43,670 nucleotides of DNA. Origin: Betaproteobacteria bacterium. GTDB lineage: Bacteria; Pseudomonadota; Gammaproteobacteria; Burkholderiales; Thiobacillaceae. The DNA is taken from NCBI GenBank assembly GCA_020061585.1, contig JAGUXX010000283.1:1-43670 (forward strand), given 5' to 3'. Numbering within the stretch: position 1 is the first letter of the stretch; the number at the start of each line of letters is the position of its first letter. Positions 30,436-39,633 of the stretch are shown piece after piece. The position numbers and the translations under genes are program-made. A model generated the notes under the pieces. That model made no database searches and had not been told where the DNA came from. It saw nothing but the letters and a program-made list of their open reading frames with translations.

Positions 30436-32353
30436 CCGCTCCGTTTTCGACCGTCGATCGATCCGCTATCCGCTTGCCCGGTTGATCGTCACCGCGGTGC
30501 TGACCGCCATCGGCCTGGCGTTGCTCAGTGATGCCGTGCTGATGCTCGACAGTGTGCGCGGCGATATCCGCCGCACCATGACCAACGCCGGCAACGCGGC
30601 CGGCGCGGCGGCCGACGCGGCGGTGGTGTTCAAGGATGCAAAGGCCGCGCGGGATGTGCTGCGCATGTTCGAAGCCTATCCCGAAGTCGAGGCCGCGGCG
30701 TTGTATACCGCCGATGGCGCCCGCCTCGCCAGCTACGGCGAGCAACGCTTGATGCCCGCCATCGCCCGGGAACTCGGTCCGTCCGCGCCGGACATCGGCT
30801 TCCTCGCGGACAGCACCGAACTGTATCTGCCGATCGTGGTCGACGATGCGCCGGTTGGCGGCATCTATCTGCGGGCGCGGCTGGATAGCTACTGGCAGAC
30901 CTATGTCTCGTCCATCGCCACCACCTTTCTGGTCGCGATCATTGCCGGGGCGCTGGCATTGATACTCGCCATGCGCTTTCTCGATCGCATCATCAAGCCG
31001 GTGCGCATGCTGGCGGAAGCCGCCAACGACGCGCGGCTGCGGCAGGATTTCGTGCCGCGCGAAATTCCCGAAGCGGATGACGAAATCGGCGACCTGGTGC
31101 GCAATTTCAACGCCTTGCTGGCGGAAGTCGGGACCGGCAGGCGATCTCTGCAAAGACAGCATGACGAGCTGGAACGCCTGGTCGGCGAGCGCACCGCCGA
31201 ACTGCTGGCCGCCAAGAAATCGGCGGACGAGGCGAATGCCGCCAAGTCGCGCTTCCTGGCCGCCGCCAGCCATGACTTGCGCCAACCGATTCATGCCATG
31301 CGTCTGTTTCTGGAAACGCTGTCCGGCTCGCCGCTGAACGCCGAACAGCGACGCATCACCAACTACCTGACCCTGTCGACACACAGCCTGGCGGAGATAC
31401 TCAACGCGCTGCTGGATGTTTCGCGGCTCGACGGTGGACGCGTGAAGCCGCGCCCGGAGATCTTTTCCGCCTATGCCTTGCTGCGCAACATCGAGGCCGA
31501 ATTCGCGCCGCTGGCGTTGGCCAAGGGGCTGCGTTTCAAGTTTTATTTCCCCACCAATGAACTGCTCTTGTTCACCGATCCCAAGCTGCTCTACAGCCTG
31601 CTGCGCAACATCATCGACAACGCCATCAAATACACCGACCAGGGTGGCGTGCTGGTCGGTTTTAGACGCCGCCGCGACAGCGCGTTGATCCAGGTCTGGG
31701 ATACCGGCATCGGCATCGCCGAGGATCAGCTCGAAGCGGTGTTCGATGAATATTTCCAGGTCGGCAATCCGCAGCGCGACCGGACCCAAGGACTCGGCCT
31801 CGGGCTGGCCATCGCCAAACGCCTGGCGAACGTGCTGGGCAGCCGGATCAGTTGCCATTCCCGGCTCGGCAGCGGTTCCACGTTTGATATCCGTGTGCCG
31901 CTGGCCGACGCGCCGCGGGCGTCGGCGAGTATCGCATCCGCGCAAACCGCCGCCGCCGAGGGTGGAGCATCGCGATACGCCGGGCTGCGTATCATGGTCA
32001 TCGAGGACGACGTGATGGCGGCGAAAGCGCTGGAATTCTCGCTGACCGCGCAGGGCATGATGGTGGTCATCCATGCCAATGCCGAGCGCGCGCTGGCCGA
32101 CGCTCGCTGCGAGCAGACGGACTTCTATTTCGTCGACTATCGCCTCCCCGGGATGAACGGCATGCAGTTCCTGGATACGCTGCAAAGCCGCGTCCAGCGG
32201 CCGCTGAAAGCCGCGCTGCTGACCGGTGAAACCTATCTGGAAGCGCTCGCCGGTGACGTGTCGCGACGCTGGAAAGTCATTCTGAAGCCGGTTGAATCGG
32301 CGGCGCTGATCGCGGAAATCGAAGCACAAGGCCTGTCGCGGCATACCGAATAG
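30428..32353 (+). CDS. Hybrid histidine kinase with CHASE8-like sensor and receiver
   Basis: 641 residues. TM1 (LARLIVTAVLTAIGLALLSDAVLML) and TM2 (SSIATTFLVAIIAGALALILAM) enclose a ~110-residue periplasmic domain resembling the CHASE8 domain of YfiN (AAVVFKDAKAARDVL then PEVEAAALYTADGARLASYG). HAMP and coiled coil follow, then HisKA with SHDLRQPIHAM (His ~282), N box IIDNAIKYTD, G1 DTGIGI, G2 GLGLGLAI. The receiver at ~520-635 has the phosphoacceptor Asp ~570 in FVDYRLPGMNG and Lys in ILKPV. The ATG overlaps the YfiR-like gene, so both are one unit. The output partner (a cytoplasmic regulator or Hpt protein) is not here. Confidence 0.92.
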   Translation: MTDRSVFDRRSIRYPLARLIVTAVLTAIGLALLSDAVLMLDSVRGDIRRTMTNAGNAAGAAADAAVVFKDAKAARDVLRMFEAYPEVEAAALYTADGARLASYGEQRLMPAIARELGPSAPDIGFLADSTELYLPIVVDDAPVGGIYLRARLDSYWQTYVSSIATTFLVAIIAGALALILAMRFLDRIIKPVRMLAEAANDARLRQDFVPREIPEADDEIGDLVRNFNALLAEVGTGRRSLQRQHDELERLVGERTAELLAAKKSADEANAAKSRFLAAASHDLRQPIHAMRLFLETLSGSPLNAEQRRITNYLTLSTHSLAEILNALLDVSRLDGGRVKPRPEIFSAYALLRNIEAEFAPLALAKGLRFKFYFPTNELLLFTDPKLLYSLLRNIIDNAIKYTDQGGVLVGFRRRRDSALIQVWDTGIGIAEDQLEAVFDEYFQVGNPQRDRTQGLGLGLAIAKRLANVLGSRISCHSRLGSGSTFDIRVPLADAPRASASIASAQTAAAEGGASRYAGLRIMVIEDDVMAAKALEFSLTAQGMMVVIHANAERALADARCEQTDFYFVDYRLPGMNGMQFLDTLQSRVQRPLKAALLTGETYLEALAGDVSRRWKVILKPVESAALIAEIEAQGLSRHTE

Positions 32354-32468
32354 ACGCTGGCGAGCCGTGCGCGCGTCGAGATCGACGCTGGCGTAGTCGC
32401 TTCATCAAGCGCAACGCGGTCGGACGGCTCGAAGTTCCGGGGTGACACAAGACTGCGCGTTGTGACAT

Positions 32469-35400
32469 ATGACAGACAGGCTGCTAGCCTCTCCGCTGTT
32501 CACCTCTTTGCACCGCGACATGTCCACTTCCACTCCTGGCGCCACGCTCACGCCCGACACTTTCAACATCGCCCTGGCGATGGCTTTGCTGTGGACCTGG
32601 CGACCGCGCAGTGATGTCTACAACCTGCTGCGCCATCTCAATCTGAAGCGCGGCGATGGTCGCGCCTATGTGCATGACGACACCAAACACGCCTACCAGG
32701 AACTGCGCGGACTCGGCCTGCTGGTCGATCACCCCGGTCAGAACGGTTATGTGCGTTTGCAGGACAAACTGCGGATTGCGCTGTATCGCCATCTGCTTGA
32801 CCACTACGCCGCTGAAACCCTGCGCGCCGGGTTGTACGAATTCGTTGGTTATACCCCGCGGCACTCCAGTTATTACTGGCGGGTAACCCACGCCGGCACC
32901 GTCGCGCTGTTGCGGGTTGCGCTGCTGAGCGGCTTGTCGGCGGACGAGTTCAAGCCGATCGAACAGGCGATTCAACGCAGTGTCGACGCTTGGGACAGCC
33001 TGCTGCACGAAGCGATTTTCGAGGCTTTCGATGTCGCCACGTTTGATCGCATCGCCCCCGAGTTGGGCTGGAATCTGTTGATACGCGCGGTGATGTTGAC
33101 CACGGCTGTCTTGCGTCTGGATACGGCGGCGGCCTGCGACTTGGCGCAAGCCCGCTTTGATGCAAACACCGCTGCCGGCAGCGACGCCGATGCCTTGCCG
33201 GAGGGCATGCGTCTGACCTTGGCCGAACTGTTCTTGCAGCGCGGCGATAGGCCTCGCCTGGCGCGCGCGCTGGAAGGCCTGAACACCGGTTTCGCGCAAG
33301 CGCTAGGCGGCGCTTTGCTCTGCCAGCTTGGCCGCTATGCTGAAGCGCAACTGGCATTCGAAGCCGCAATCAAGTTGCGCCAGGTCGAAGTCGGGGCGCG
33401 CAAACGCATCTTTCCGGAAAGCCTGATCTGGTATTACCCGTTGAGCTTGATTGCCCAGGCGACGCCTAAACATCTGGAACTGGCGCGCAAATACTGCATC
33501 GGCGAAGCCGGCAAGCGCGAGCCAGGGCCATTTGATCCCTGGGGCGTTTGGGTGCATGCCATCAGCGTGCGCTTGGGTGATTTGCCGGTCGAAGCCGACG
33601 CCTTGATCGCTAGCCATCAGGGATACAAGCCATTGCCCAACTGGTACAACTTTTGGCGGATCCTCCTGGCGGCATGGCTGGGCCCGGAAGCGCTGGTCAT
33701 GGGCGATAAACGTCTGCGCCAGGCTGAAGAACACGCCAGTGTGTTGCGCACCCGTCTGCTGTTTTGCCGACTCGACTGGCTGGCCGGTCAGGTCGATGCC
33801 GCGCTGGAAGTGCTGCGCGGCAACGATCCGCCGGCCGGTTTTTTCGTTCCCGGGCGCGGCGAACAATGGCGCGAGGTGTTGGTCGCGCTGCAAGCCTTGG
33901 CGGGGGAGGGCGCGGATGCCGCCGTACCGGCGGAATCGACGCGCTTCCTTTGGTCGCTGACGCTGAGCCAGGAAGCGGCCCTGCTCGACATCCTGCCGCT
34001 GGAACAGAAGCGCGGGCCACGTGGCTGGAGCAAACCCAAGCCGGTTTCACTGGCCAAGATCGCCGGCAATGAACGTTTGCCGCCGTGGGATGCCAAGGTG
34101 GCGCGGGCGCTGAAGCAGGATCGCCTCTACACCAAGCGCTACAACCTTGATCTGCCCGCCGCCATCGTCGCGCTGATCGGCCATCCCGCCGTGGTGCTGA
34201 ACGATGCGCCGGAACGTCTGATCGAGCTGGTGGAAGGCACGCCGACCCTGGAAGTGGTGCGCGATGGCGAGCACTACCGCATGCGCGTCAGCCCCGCGCC
34301 GCATGCCGAGAAGGATGGCGCGTACAACTATTACGAAACCGCCGAGGACCGCCGCGAGGCCGAAGCGCTGCGCCTGATCAGCGTGGTGCGGGAAACGCCG
34401 CAGCGGTTTCAGGTGATCCGCCTGACCGCCGCGCAACGCCGCGCCGCGCAACTGGTCTCCGGCCGCTTTGCCGTGCCGGCCGCCGCGCGGGAAGAACTCA
34501 AGCAATCGCTGGAAGTGCTGGCGCGGCATTTTCAGGTGCATTCCGACAGTGCCCAGGCCACCCGTGAAGTGGCGCCGGAAACCCGCTTGCACGCGGAACT
34601 GTCGCCCGCCGGCGAGGATTTGTTGTTGCGTCTGGTGGTCGCGCCGCTGGGCAGCGAAGGTCCGCGTCTGCCGCCGGCCAGCGGACGTCAGCGCATCATG
34701 GCCCCCATCGGCGCCGAGACGGTGGGCACGCAACGCGACCTCAACGCCGAACGCGCCAGCCTCGATGCCGTGCTCGACGCGCTGCCGTTCCTGGAAGACC
34801 CGGAGATGCAAGGTGGCTGCGAGTGGCTGGTGAGCGACCCGGAAGAGGCGCTGGCGATGGTCGAAATCCTGCCCGGTCTGCCCGCCGTGGCGGCGGTGGA
34901 ATGGCCCAAAGGCAAGCCGGTGCGGGTCATGCGTGTCGATGGCGCGCAAATGGGGCTGGTGGTCAGCGCCGAACGCGACTGGTTCCGCGTCGCCGGCGAA
35001 GCCAAGCTGGATGACGGCCTGGTGCTGGCGTTCGGCGCGCTGCTCGACGCCTCGCGCCAGAAGAGTCGCTTCATCCCGATGGGCAACGGCGTCTATGCCG
35101 CGCTCACCCAAAGTCTGAAGGAGCGCCTCGCCGACCTCGCCGCCGTCATCGAGATGGACAAGCACGGCGCGCGCATCCCGCAGATTGCCGCAACCTGGCT
35201 GGACGACGCGCTAGACGGCATGGAGGTGAAGAAGGACAAGGCATTCCGCGCCGCCATCGAACGCCTGCGCGCCGCGCAAAACCAAACGCCGAAGCTGCCG
35301 ACCAGCCTGCAAGCCGAACCGCGGCCGTATCAGGAAGACGGCTATCAATGGGCGATGCGCCTGGCCAGCGCCGGCCTGGGCGGTTGTCTGGCCGACGACA

Positions 35401-36692
35401 TGGGCCTTGGCAAAACCCTGCAAGCGCTGGCGGTGATGCTGGCGCGCGGCGGCAAAGGCGCGGCGCTGGTCATCGCGCCGACTTCGGTGTGCGGCAACTG
35501 GCTGGCCGAAACCCAACGTTTCGCGCCCAGCCTGAACGCGCAAATCTACGGCGATGGCGACCGCGAAACATTGGTCACCGAAGCCGGGCCTATGGATGTG
35601 GTGATCGTCTCCTACACGCTGGTGCTGCAAGCCAGGGAACGCTTCGCCGGCCGCGTCTGGCACACCCTGATCGCCGACGAAGCGCAGGCGATCAAGAACG
35701 CCAGCGCAAAACGCTCGCAGGCCGTGTTCGACCTCGACGCCGATTTCCGCCTGGCGCTGTCCGGCACGCCGGTGGAAAACCGCCTGGCCGAACTCTGGTC
35801 GATCATGCGCTTCGCCAACCCCGGCCTGTTGGGCACGCTGACCCGTTTCACCGAACGCTTCGCCACGCCGATCGAACGCAACCGCTCACGCGAGGCGCAA
35901 CACCTGCTGCGCCGGCTGATCGCGCCGTTCGTGCTGCGCCGAACCAAGGCGCAGGTGTTGCAAGAACTGCCGCCGCGCACCGAACTGAATCTGCTGATCG
36001 AAGCCGATACGCACGAAGCCGCGCATTACGAAGCCCTGCGCCGCCAGGCCCTGGCCGAGGCCGCGCAAGCGCTGTCCAGCGGCGCCGGAGGCGAAGCGCG
36101 GATGAACATCCTCGCCCAGCTCACCCGTTTGCGCCGCGCCGCCTGCGACCCGCGCCTGACCACGCCGGAAATCAAACTGCCCGGCGCCAAGGTGCAAGCC
36201 TTCGCCGAACTGGCCGCCGAACTCGCCGCCAACGGCCACAAGGCGCTGGTGTTCAGTCAGTTCGTCGATTTCCTCAGCCTGTTGCGCGCGCCGCTGGACG
36301 CCGCCGGCATCGCCTATCAATACCTCGACGGCGCCACCCCGGCCGCCGAACGCACCAAACGCGTCGCCGCCTTCCAGGCCGGCGAGGGCGACCTGTTCCT
36401 GATCAGCCTGAAAGCCGGCGGCTTCGGCCTCAACCTTACCGCCGCCGACTATGTGGTGATCACCGACCCCTGGTGGAACCCCGCCGCCGAGGATCAAGCC
36501 ATGGGCCGCGCCCACCGCATGGGCCAGTTGCGCCCGGTGACGGTCTACCGGCTGGTCGGCAAAGGCACCATCGAGGAACGCATCGTCGACCTGCACCACG
36601 ACAAACGTGCCCTGGCCGAGGGCGTGCTGTCCGGCGAGGAAACCACGGCGCTGCCGTCGAGCGAGGATTTGATCGCGTTGATGCGCGGGTGA
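32469..36692 (+). CDS. SNF2-family helicase-like ATPase with a ~900-residue N-terminal part
   Basis: 1407 residues. The SNF2/RapA motor is C-terminal: RPYQEDGYQWAMRLASAG, motif I LADDMGLGKTLQAL at ~973-986, motif Ia VIAPTSVCGNW, motif II DEAQAIKN at ~1067, motif III LSGTPVENRLAELWSIM, then the helicase C half with ALVFSQFVDFL, LISLKAGGFGLNLTAADYVVITDPWWNPAAEDQAMGRAHRMGQ. Such proteins move along dsDNA. The long N-terminal part begins with a winged-helix-like region and contains TPR-like alpha-helical pieces I cannot name. Homologues are common single genes in Betaproteobacteria. The start is uncertain: 32469 or 32520, both without a ribosome-binding site. Residues RPITVYRLVGKGTIEERI near the end are family-typical (VTVYRLVGKGTIEERI here). 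Confidence 0.9.
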   Translation: MTDRLLASPLFTSLHRDMSTSTPGATLTPDTFNIALAMALLWTWRPRSDVYNLLRHLNLKRGDGRAYVHDDTKHAYQELRGLGLLVDHPGQNGYVRLQDKLRIALYRHLLDHYAAETLRAGLYEFVGYTPRHSSYYWRVTHAGTVALLRVALLSGLSADEFKPIEQAIQRSVDAWDSLLHEAIFEAFDVATFDRIAPELGWNLLIRAVMLTTAVLRLDTAAACDLAQARFDANTAAGSDADALPEGMRLTLAELFLQRGDRPRLARALEGLNTGFAQALGGALLCQLGRYAEAQLAFEAAIKLRQVEVGARKRIFPESLIWYYPLSLIAQATPKHLELARKYCIGEAGKREPGPFDPWGVWVHAISVRLGDLPVEADALIASHQGYKPLPNWYNFWRILLAAWLGPEALVMGDKRLRQAEEHASVLRTRLLFCRLDWLAGQVDAALEVLRGNDPPAGFFVPGRGEQWREVLVALQALAGEGADAAVPAESTRFLWSLTLSQEAALLDILPLEQKRGPRGWSKPKPVSLAKIAGNERLPPWDAKVARALKQDRLYTKRYNLDLPAAIVALIGHPAVVLNDAPERLIELVEGTPTLEVVRDGEHYRMRVSPAPHAEKDGAYNYYETAEDRREAEALRLISVVRETPQRFQVIRLTAAQRRAAQLVSGRFAVPAAAREELKQSLEVLARHFQVHSDSAQATREVAPETRLHAELSPAGEDLLLRLVVAPLGSEGPRLPPASGRQRIMAPIGAETVGTQRDLNAERASLDAVLDALPFLEDPEMQGGCEWLVSDPEEALAMVEILPGLPAVAAVEWPKGKPVRVMRVDGAQMGLVVSAERDWFRVAGEAKLDDGLVLAFGALLDASRQKSRFIPMGNGVYAALTQSLKERLADLAAVIEMDKHGARIPQIAATWLDDALDGMEVKKDKAFRAAIERLRAAQNQTPKLPTSLQAEPRPYQEDGYQWAMRLASAGLGGCLADDMGLGKTLQALAVMLARGGKGAALVIAPTSVCGNWLAETQRFAPSLNAQIYGDGDRETLVTEAGPMDVVIVSYTLVLQARERFAGRVWHTLIADEAQAIKNASAKRSQAVFDLDADFRLALSGTPVENRLAELWSIMRFANPGLLGTLTRFTERFATPIERNRSREAQHLLRRLIAPFVLRRTKAQVLQELPPRTELNLLIEADTHEAAHYEALRRQALAEAAQALSSGAGGEARMNILAQLTRLRRAACDPRLTTPEIKLPGAKVQAFAELAAELAANGHKALVFSQFVDFLSLLRAPLDAAGIAYQYLDGATPAAERTKRVAAFQAGEGDLFLISLKAGGFGLNLTAADYVVITDPWWNPAAEDQAMGRAHRMGQLRPVTVYRLVGKGTIEERIVDLHHDKRALAEGVLSGEETTALPSSEDLIALMRG

Positions 36693-36723
36693 GGTCGACC
36701 TGAAATCACGACCTCGTATTGCA

Positions 36724-36954
36724 TCAAACGCGATTCACCGCCTCGCGTATGCGTCTGATGGTGTCTTCGATTGGCGCCTTCCTTGACACTTCCAGGCCGA
36801 AGCCGCGGGCAATTTCGTTGATTTTGGCCGGATTCAGCGGCACACCGCCGCTGTCGACGGCTTTCAGCAAGGCGCGGGCGCGGCGCAATTCAGGCGGCAT
36901 GGCGGCATGCCGCTTGAACATCCGTGACAGCCAAATCGGTAATTCAAGCGCCAT
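36724..36954 (-). CDS. Small conserved protein of unknown function
   Basis: 76 residues: MALELPIWLSRMFKRHAAMPPELRRARALLKA and then VDSGGVPLNPAKINEIARGFGLEVSRKAPIEDTIRRIREAVNRV, written here in parts. It is predicted mostly helical, basic, soluble, with no known motif. The ATG at 36954 has GAGGAA four bases upstream, which supports translation. It converges with the SNF2 gene (31 bases between the stops) and follows rlmJ by 35 bases on the same strand, so it may belong to the uma2-miaA-rlmJ transcript. Confidence 0.65.
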   Translation of the reverse strand: MALELPIWLSRMFKRHAAMPPELRRARALLKAVDSGGVPLNPAKINEIARGFGLEVSRKAPIEDTIRRIREAVNRV

Positions 36955-36989
36955 GGATTCCTCGCTGAAATCAAACTTGGGCGCACATC

Positions 36990-37919
36990 TTATGGCTTCG
37001 TTACTGGCCGGCCGCGTGCTTGCGGACCCGGTTTCCGGTCCGGGGCTCTGACGATTTTCGTGCGGCTGACGGGGGCGTCCTCGCTGCTGCTCAGGCTGAA
37101 GCTGCCCGCGCCTTCGATGCCCAGCGCGCGGGCCAGATAGGGCAGGCATACGCGCAGGTTTTCGGCCAGCGTCCAGGGCGGGTTGACGATCAACATGCCG
37201 CTGCCGTGCATGCCGAATCCGTCCTTAGACGGCGCGCTGACGCTGAGCGTGGCGTTGAGCCAGGCGACGTTTTTCAGGCGCGCGAAACGTTCCGCCAGAC
37301 GTCCGGCTTCCTGGCGTTGCAGCAGTGGATACCAGATCGCGTAAATGCCGGTGGCGAAGCGTTCCAGGCTGTCGGTCAAGGCCTGGAAGACATGGTTGTA
37401 ATCGGCCTTGTCTTCGTAGGAAGGGTCGATCAGCACCAATGCGCGGCGCGGCGGCGGCGGCAGCAGCGATTTGAGGCCGGCGTAGCCGTCGCCACGGGTG
37501 ACGATGATTCGGTTGCCGGCATCGGGAAAGGTCTTGCCGAGCAGATCGACATCGGTGGGATGCAGTTCGAACAGGCGCATGCGGTCCTGCTCGCGCAGCA
37601 GCTTCGACGCCAGATAGGGCGAGCCGGGATACAAGGTGAGATTGTCGGCGGAATTGATCGACCGGATCACTTCCACATATTCCGCCAGCGCCGGCGGCAG
37701 ATCGGTCTGCCGCCAGAGTTTGGCGATACCGGTTTGATGTTCGGCGTTCTGGCTGGCGTAACCCGCATCCAGTCCGTAAGCGCCGGCGCCGGCATGGGTG
37801 TCGATGAACCAGTAGGGCTTGTCCTTCTGCGCCAGGTAGCGCATCAGGTTGACCAGGATGCAGTGTTTCAGCACATCGGCATGATTGCCGGCATGGAAGG
37901 CGTGGCGGTAGCTGAGCAT
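36990..37919 (-). CDS. rlmJ: 23S rRNA (adenine2030-N6)-methyltransferase
   Basis: 309 residues. MLSYRHAFHAGNHADVLKHCILVNLM is the diagnostic RlmJ N-terminus. The SAM-binding part includes WFIDTHAGAGAYGLD, and the catalytic motif IV is DPSYE in LVLIDPSYEDKADY (often DPPYE). MHGSGMLIVNPPWTL is also typical. The enzyme methylates A2030 of 23S rRNA. It is ~30 residues longer than E. coli RlmJ; the excess is a basic, Pro/Arg-rich tail (SRTKIVRAPDRKPGPQARG). The ATG at 37919 is the conserved start; the frame is open further up but unconserved. Confidence 0.95.
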   Translation of the reverse strand: MLSYRHAFHAGNHADVLKHCILVNLMRYLAQKDKPYWFIDTHAGAGAYGLDAGYASQNAEHQTGIAKLWRQTDLPPALAEYVEVIRSINSADNLTLYPGSPYLASKLLREQDRMRLFELHPTDVDLLGKTFPDAGNRIIVTRGDGYAGLKSLLPPPPRRALVLIDPSYEDKADYNHVFQALTDSLERFATGIYAIWYPLLQRQEAGRLAERFARLKNVAWLNATLSVSAPSKDGFGMHGSGMLIVNPPWTLAENLRVCLPYLARALGIEGAGSFSLSSSEDAPVSRTKIVRAPDRKPGPQARGRPVTKP

Positions 37920-37974
37920 GGTTGCGTAGGCCGGAAAAGGATAATTCAATAACGGTGAATTCCGCGATTGTCCT

Positions 37975-38940
37975 TTATGGCACGGCGAACTGTTGCTGAA
38001 TCTGTCTTGCAACCGCGTCGCGCAGATTCGATCTGGCGCATTCGAGTTTGATCGCGCCCTCCCAACCGCGCAGCCAGGTCAGTTGCCGTTTCGCCAGTTG
38101 GCGAGTGGCGGCGGCGCCTTGGGCGTACAGCGTTGGCGCATCGATTTCGCCATCGAGAAAGCGCCAAGTCTGACGGTAGCCGACGCAGCGCATCGACGGC
38201 ATCTCGGGTGAGAGCGGGTAGCGCGTGCGTAGATCGCGCAGTTCATCGACCAGGCCTTGTTCCAGCATCTGCTCGAAACGCAGATTGATGCGCTGATGCA
38301 ACCAGGCACGGTCGGCCGGGAACAGGGCGAATTCGAGCCAGTTTTCCTGCGCGACCGGGGTTTGGGTGGTGAACAACGCCGACATCGGCCCGCCGCTGGT
38401 CAAACACAGTTCCAGCGCGCGCTGGATGCGTTGTGCGTCGTTCGGTTTCAGTCGTTGCGCGGTTTCCGGATCGAGTTGGCGCAGGCGCGCATGCAGCGCC
38501 GGCCAGCCCTCGATGGCGGCTTCTGATTCCAGTTCGGCGCGCAGCGCCGGGTCGGCCGGCGGCAGATCGTCGAGGCCGCCGCGCAGCGCGCGGAAATACA
38601 ACATGGTGCCGCCGACCAGCAGCGGCAGGTTGCCGCGCGCGCGGATGGCGTCCATCACCGCCGACGCATCGTGCTTGAAGCGACCGGCGGAATAGGCCTC
38701 GGTCGGTGGCAGCAGATCGATCAGATGATGCGGCGCTTGCGCCAGCGTCGCCGCGTCCGGCTTGGCGGTGCCGATGTTCATGTCGCGATACACCAGCGCC
38801 GAATCGACGCTGACGATTTCCAGCGGAAATCGCTGGCACAGCCACACCGCCAGATCGGTCTTGCCGCTGGCGGTGGGGCCCATCAGGGTGATGGCGTGAG
38901 GCGCAGTCCCGCCATGGGGCGAATGCGGCACCGCGGTCAA
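37975..38940 (-). CDS. miaA: tRNA dimethylallyltransferase
   Basis: About 321 residues. The P-loop is LMGPTASGKTDLAVWLC; SVDSALVYRDMNIGTAKP and HHLIDLLPPTEAYSAGRFKHDA follow, then LLVGGTMLYFRAL and MRCVGYRQTWRFLDG, all MiaA-specific. It attaches dimethylallyl to A37 of tRNAs reading UNN codons. No ATG is available before the P-loop; a TTG at 38940 overlaps the stop of the uma2 gene, and a GTG lies at 38931, so the start is uncertain but must be in this region. E. coli MiaA starts 16 residues before the same motif. Confidence 0.94.
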   Translation of the reverse strand: MTAVPHSPHGGTAPHAITLMGPTASGKTDLAVWLCQRFPLEIVSVDSALVYRDMNIGTAKPDAATLAQAPHHLIDLLPPTEAYSAGRFKHDASAVMDAIRARGNLPLLVGGTMLYFRALRGGLDDLPPADPALRAELESEAAIEGWPALHARLRQLDPETAQRLKPNDAQRIQRALELCLTSGGPMSALFTTQTPVAQENWLEFALFPADRAWLHQRINLRFEQMLEQGLVDELRDLRTRYPLSPEMPSMRCVGYRQTWRFLDGEIDAPTLYAQGAAATRQLAKRQLTWLRGWEGAIKLECARSNLRDAVARQIQQQFAVP

Positions 38941-39503
38941 ATATCGGTGTCCGCGTACAGTTCCAGCATCGGCAGGTCCACGCCGACGCTGGCCAACTGC
39001 ACGGTTTCGCCGGCTTCGTAGATGTCCTGCGTCCAGCCCGCCGGGGTGCGGCGAAACACTTCGACCCAGGCCTTGTTCTGGTCGATCAGCACGTATTCGA
39101 CCAGACTGGGCAGGCGGCGGTAGGACAGCAGTTTTTCCCGGCGATCCACCGATTCGGTCGAGTCGGACAATACTTCGACGACCAGTTTGGGCGCTTGCAG
39201 GAAATCCTTCGGCGCGTCCGGACTCAGATCGGACGCGTCGCAGGTCGCCACCACATCCGGGTAGTAATAAGCGGAATCAGCATGCACCCGCACTTTCATG
39301 TCGGCCATGAATACGGCGCAGGGTTGGCCGCGCAGCCCAAGGCGCAGGGCAATTGCCGCATTCAATGCCAGCGTGCCATGCCGCTTCGACGCGCCGGCCA
39401 TGGCAAACACTTCGCCGGCGACATATTCGTGCTTGCTGTCGGCGGCGGTCTCGTTCTTCAGGTAATCGGCTTCGGCGTAATAGGTGACGCTGGCGTGCCG
39501 CAT
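38937..39503 (-). CDS. Uma2-family (DUF820) putative restriction-like endonuclease
   Basis: 188 residues. The PD-(D/E)xK core is seen in EYVAGEVFAMAGAS, ADMKVRVHADSAYYYPDVVATC (Asp of the active site), PKLVVEVLSDSTESVDRREKLLSYRRLPSLVEYVLIDQ (the ExE/K part with EVLS and K). These genes are abundant in cyanobacteria and scattered in other bacteria; their function is unknown, and many genomes carry them as single genes. GGAG lies before the ATG at 39503. The end overlaps the miaA start codon by three bases. Confidence 0.88.
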   Translation of the reverse strand: MRHASVTYYAEADYLKNETAADSKHEYVAGEVFAMAGASKRHGTLALNAAIALRLGLRGQPCAVFMADMKVRVHADSAYYYPDVVATCDASDLSPDAPKDFLQAPKLVVEVLSDSTESVDRREKLLSYRRLPSLVEYVLIDQNKAWVEVFRRTPAGWTQDIYEAGETVQLASVGVDLPMLELYADTDI

Positions 39504-39575
39504 GGTGGCTCTCCGGGAAACGGTTGACGGATTATCGCTAAAAATGATGCTCACCCGACCACCGCTAGTGATTGC

Positions 39576-39632
39576 GTAGGGTGCGCCATGCGCACCATTT
39601 GAAGGTGGACCGGTGCGCATGGCGCACCCTAC
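39576..39632. repeat. GTAGGGTGCGCC palindrome, copy 3
   Basis: Arms 39576-39596 and 39612-39632 are perfect inverted complements over 21 bases with a 15-base loop; CTAGTG and CACTAG lie just outside. It begins one base past the sbcC stop codon (minus strand) and ends before uma2, so it probably acts as the sbcC terminator or mRNA end. Confidence 0.9.
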
Positions 39633-39633
39633 A

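Noticed and set aside
30356..32344. A 662-codon open frame opposite the histidine kinase
   Set aside because: Composition is of the antisense type (His/Gln/Arg-rich); the kinase motifs on the plus strand are unambiguous.
32354..32468. A small gene or RNA between the kinase and the SNF2 gene
   Set aside because: Only 115 bases, with no open frame, hairpin or conserved motif that stands out.
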